Shown: positions 4,346-5,355 of the stretch, piece after piece
Layout: each line of letters begins with the position of its first letter
How positions within the stretch are numbered: the first letter of the stretch is position 1
DNA from: JADJLQ01 sp034439915
GTDB taxonomy: Bacteria; Bacteroidota; Bacteroidia; Chitinophagales; Saprospiraceae
Length of the DNA: 5,355 nucleotides
Direction of reading: 5' to 3'
NCBI GenBank assembly: GCA_034439915.1
Contig: JAWXBI010000075.1
Location: forward strand, 1 to 5,355
The notes under the pieces: model-generated
Databases searched by the model: none
Seen by the model: the letters and a program-made list of their open reading frames with translations, nothing else
What the model was told of the DNA's origin: nothing
Position numbers and translations under genes: made by a program

Positions 4346-5355
4346 ATGCATACAAAAATAATATTTCCTTTTTTTCTAATTCTATCACTAATTAGTGCAA
4401 CATCATTTGCACAAATTTTAAATGACAGTCTTATATTAGACAAGATTAAAAATGCCGCAAAAAACAATTCTGCAATCCCAGAAATAATAACCAACCTTTC
4501 CGACATAAACGGTCCCAGACTTTTAGGTACAACTAATTATTATGAATCAGCAAAATGGGCATGGCAAAGGTTAACAGAGTTTGGTGCTGATACAGCCTAT
4601 TTCGAATCATTTGACAAGCAGTATCGAGGATGGAAGGTCAAATCCTTCAATATGGAAATGACGAATCCAAATTATATGCACATTATTGCTTATCCATTGG
4701 CATACACAAAAAGTACGAAAGGAGTTGTTATTGGCGATGTTATTTATTTATCAAATACTGATAGTTTAAAAACGCTGAAAGGAAAACTAAAAGGCAAAAT
4801 TTTATTGTTGGGACAAGACTTCAGCTCTTTTGATGCTTCTCAACAAATTATCTCAGACAGATTTTCAAAAGAACTATTACGACAAGCTTCTGACAATCCA
4901 GACCCAAACGATTTATTGATTGGCTATCACAGCAGACGTTCGACAAATCAAGCTATTTCAAATCAGGAACAAAGAAGAATAGATTTAAAATCTTTTTTTC
5001 AATTTTGTGAAGATGAAGGCGTAGTAGCATTAATTGAACCAAGCGATTACCCTTATGGTATTTTACATTCTGACGGTAATCGAAATGTACCATCCTACAC
5101 TAAGATTAACGACATTAAGCCAATAGCATCCTTTGTAGTTGCTAATGAGCATTTCGGACGACTTGTAAGGTTGATAGAATCTGGAATTAAACCAACTATC
5201 AAATTAAATCTTGAAACAGCGTTTAATTACAATCCAGAATTTAACGTCAATGTCATTGCCGACATAAAAGGTACAGACAAAAGAATATCAGAACAACAAG
5301 TAATTATTGGGGCACATTTGGACTCATGGCATGGTGGAACTGGTGCAGTGGATAA
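4346..5355 (+). CDS. M28-family zinc metallopeptidase, secreted (carboxypeptidase Q-like), 3' end missing
   Basis: A reading frame open to the window edge, 336 complete codons seen. Residues 1-22 are a signal peptide (hydrophobic core about 5-19, probable cleavage SFA-Q23), so the enzyme acts in the periplasm or outside the cell. Residues about 35-110 form the N-terminal part of the peptidase fold (NLSDINGPRLLGT at 50-62). Residues about 125-290 look like the PA-type insert of carboxypeptidase Q-like enzymes. GAHLDSWHGGTGAVD (322-336) is the start of the M28 active site, with zinc-ligand H324, D326 beside it and the bridging Asp D336. The remaining ligands and the catalytic Glu lie beyond the edge. 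ATG 4346 is preferred because the signal peptide then starts normally; an in-frame ATG at 4310 would add 12 residues. Composition is strongly AT-rich (16 of 60 G/C at 4381-4440). It has no evident functional link to the operon on the left. Confidence 0.88.
   Translation, partial: MHTKIIFPFFLILSLISATSFAQILNDSLILDKIKNAAKNNSAIPEIITNLSDINGPRLLGTTNYYESAKWAWQRLTEFGADTAYFESFDKQYRGWKVKSFNMEMTNPNYMHIIAYPLAYTKSTKGVVIGDVIYLSNTDSLKTLKGKLKGKILLLGQDFSSFDASQQIISDRFSKELLRQASDNPDPNDLLIGYHSRRSTNQAISNQEQRRIDLKSFFQFCEDEGVVALIEPSDYPYGILHSDGNRNVPSYTKINDIKPIASFVVANEHFGRLVRLIESGIKPTIKLNLETAFNYNPEFNVNVIADIKGTDKRISEQQVIIGAHLDSWHGGTGAVD

Noticed and set aside
4129..4506. Minus-strand 125-codon open frame with hydrophobic stretches
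   Set aside because: It is antisense to the recombinase relic and to the signal peptide of the M28 gene, whose homology is clear, and it resembles no family I know.

Overview
The window looks like a piece of a Bacteroidota chromosome. The pointers are near-absence of Shine-Dalgarno sequences before the main starts, matches to the Bacteroidota -7 promoter element (TAnnTTTG) on both strands of the one divergent intergenic region, two probable surface or periplasmic lipoproteins, an outer-membrane barrel ending in Phe, and a tyrosine-recombinase tail ending in an SPLD motif. Genus cannot be read from the sequence.

Left part (1-3699), moderate GC. A DtxR/MntR-family metal-dependent repressor runs leftward (58-714). 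Diverging from it is a tight three-gene operon (818-3699): a di-heme c-type cytochrome of the DUF1111/DHOR family, a small Rieske [2Fe-2S] lipoprotein 3 nt later, and an outer-membrane porin whose ATG overlaps the Rieske stop (ATGA). The 103-bp divergent region carries an imperfect DtxR-type inverted repeat (GTTAG-N6-CTAAC) lying over the predicted -7 element of the operon. The simplest reading is a metal-regulated envelope redox module: a porin for the solute, with a cytochrome and a Rieske protein passing electrons. The substrate is unknown.

Right part (3700-5355), clearly more AT-rich. It begins with a small GIY-YIG nuclease gene (3810-4076). Its 3' end abuts a 5'-truncated and frameshifted tail of a tyrosine recombinase (4069-4261). 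Next comes a 25-bp perfect hairpin and two GTTAG copies in a short intergenic stretch. Last is an M28-family zinc metallopeptidase with a signal peptide (4346 to the window end, incomplete). A short SPLD-stop reading frame just before the GIY-YIG gene may be a second recombinase relic. This half looks like an accessory segment with a history of recombination.

No rRNA, tRNA, CRISPR array, intact insertion sequence or convincing intrinsic terminator was seen. The most useful leads are the operator/promoter overlap, the cytochrome-Rieske-porin combination without an imelysin partner in view, and the decayed recombinase next to the hairpin. None of these is proof of a new system.
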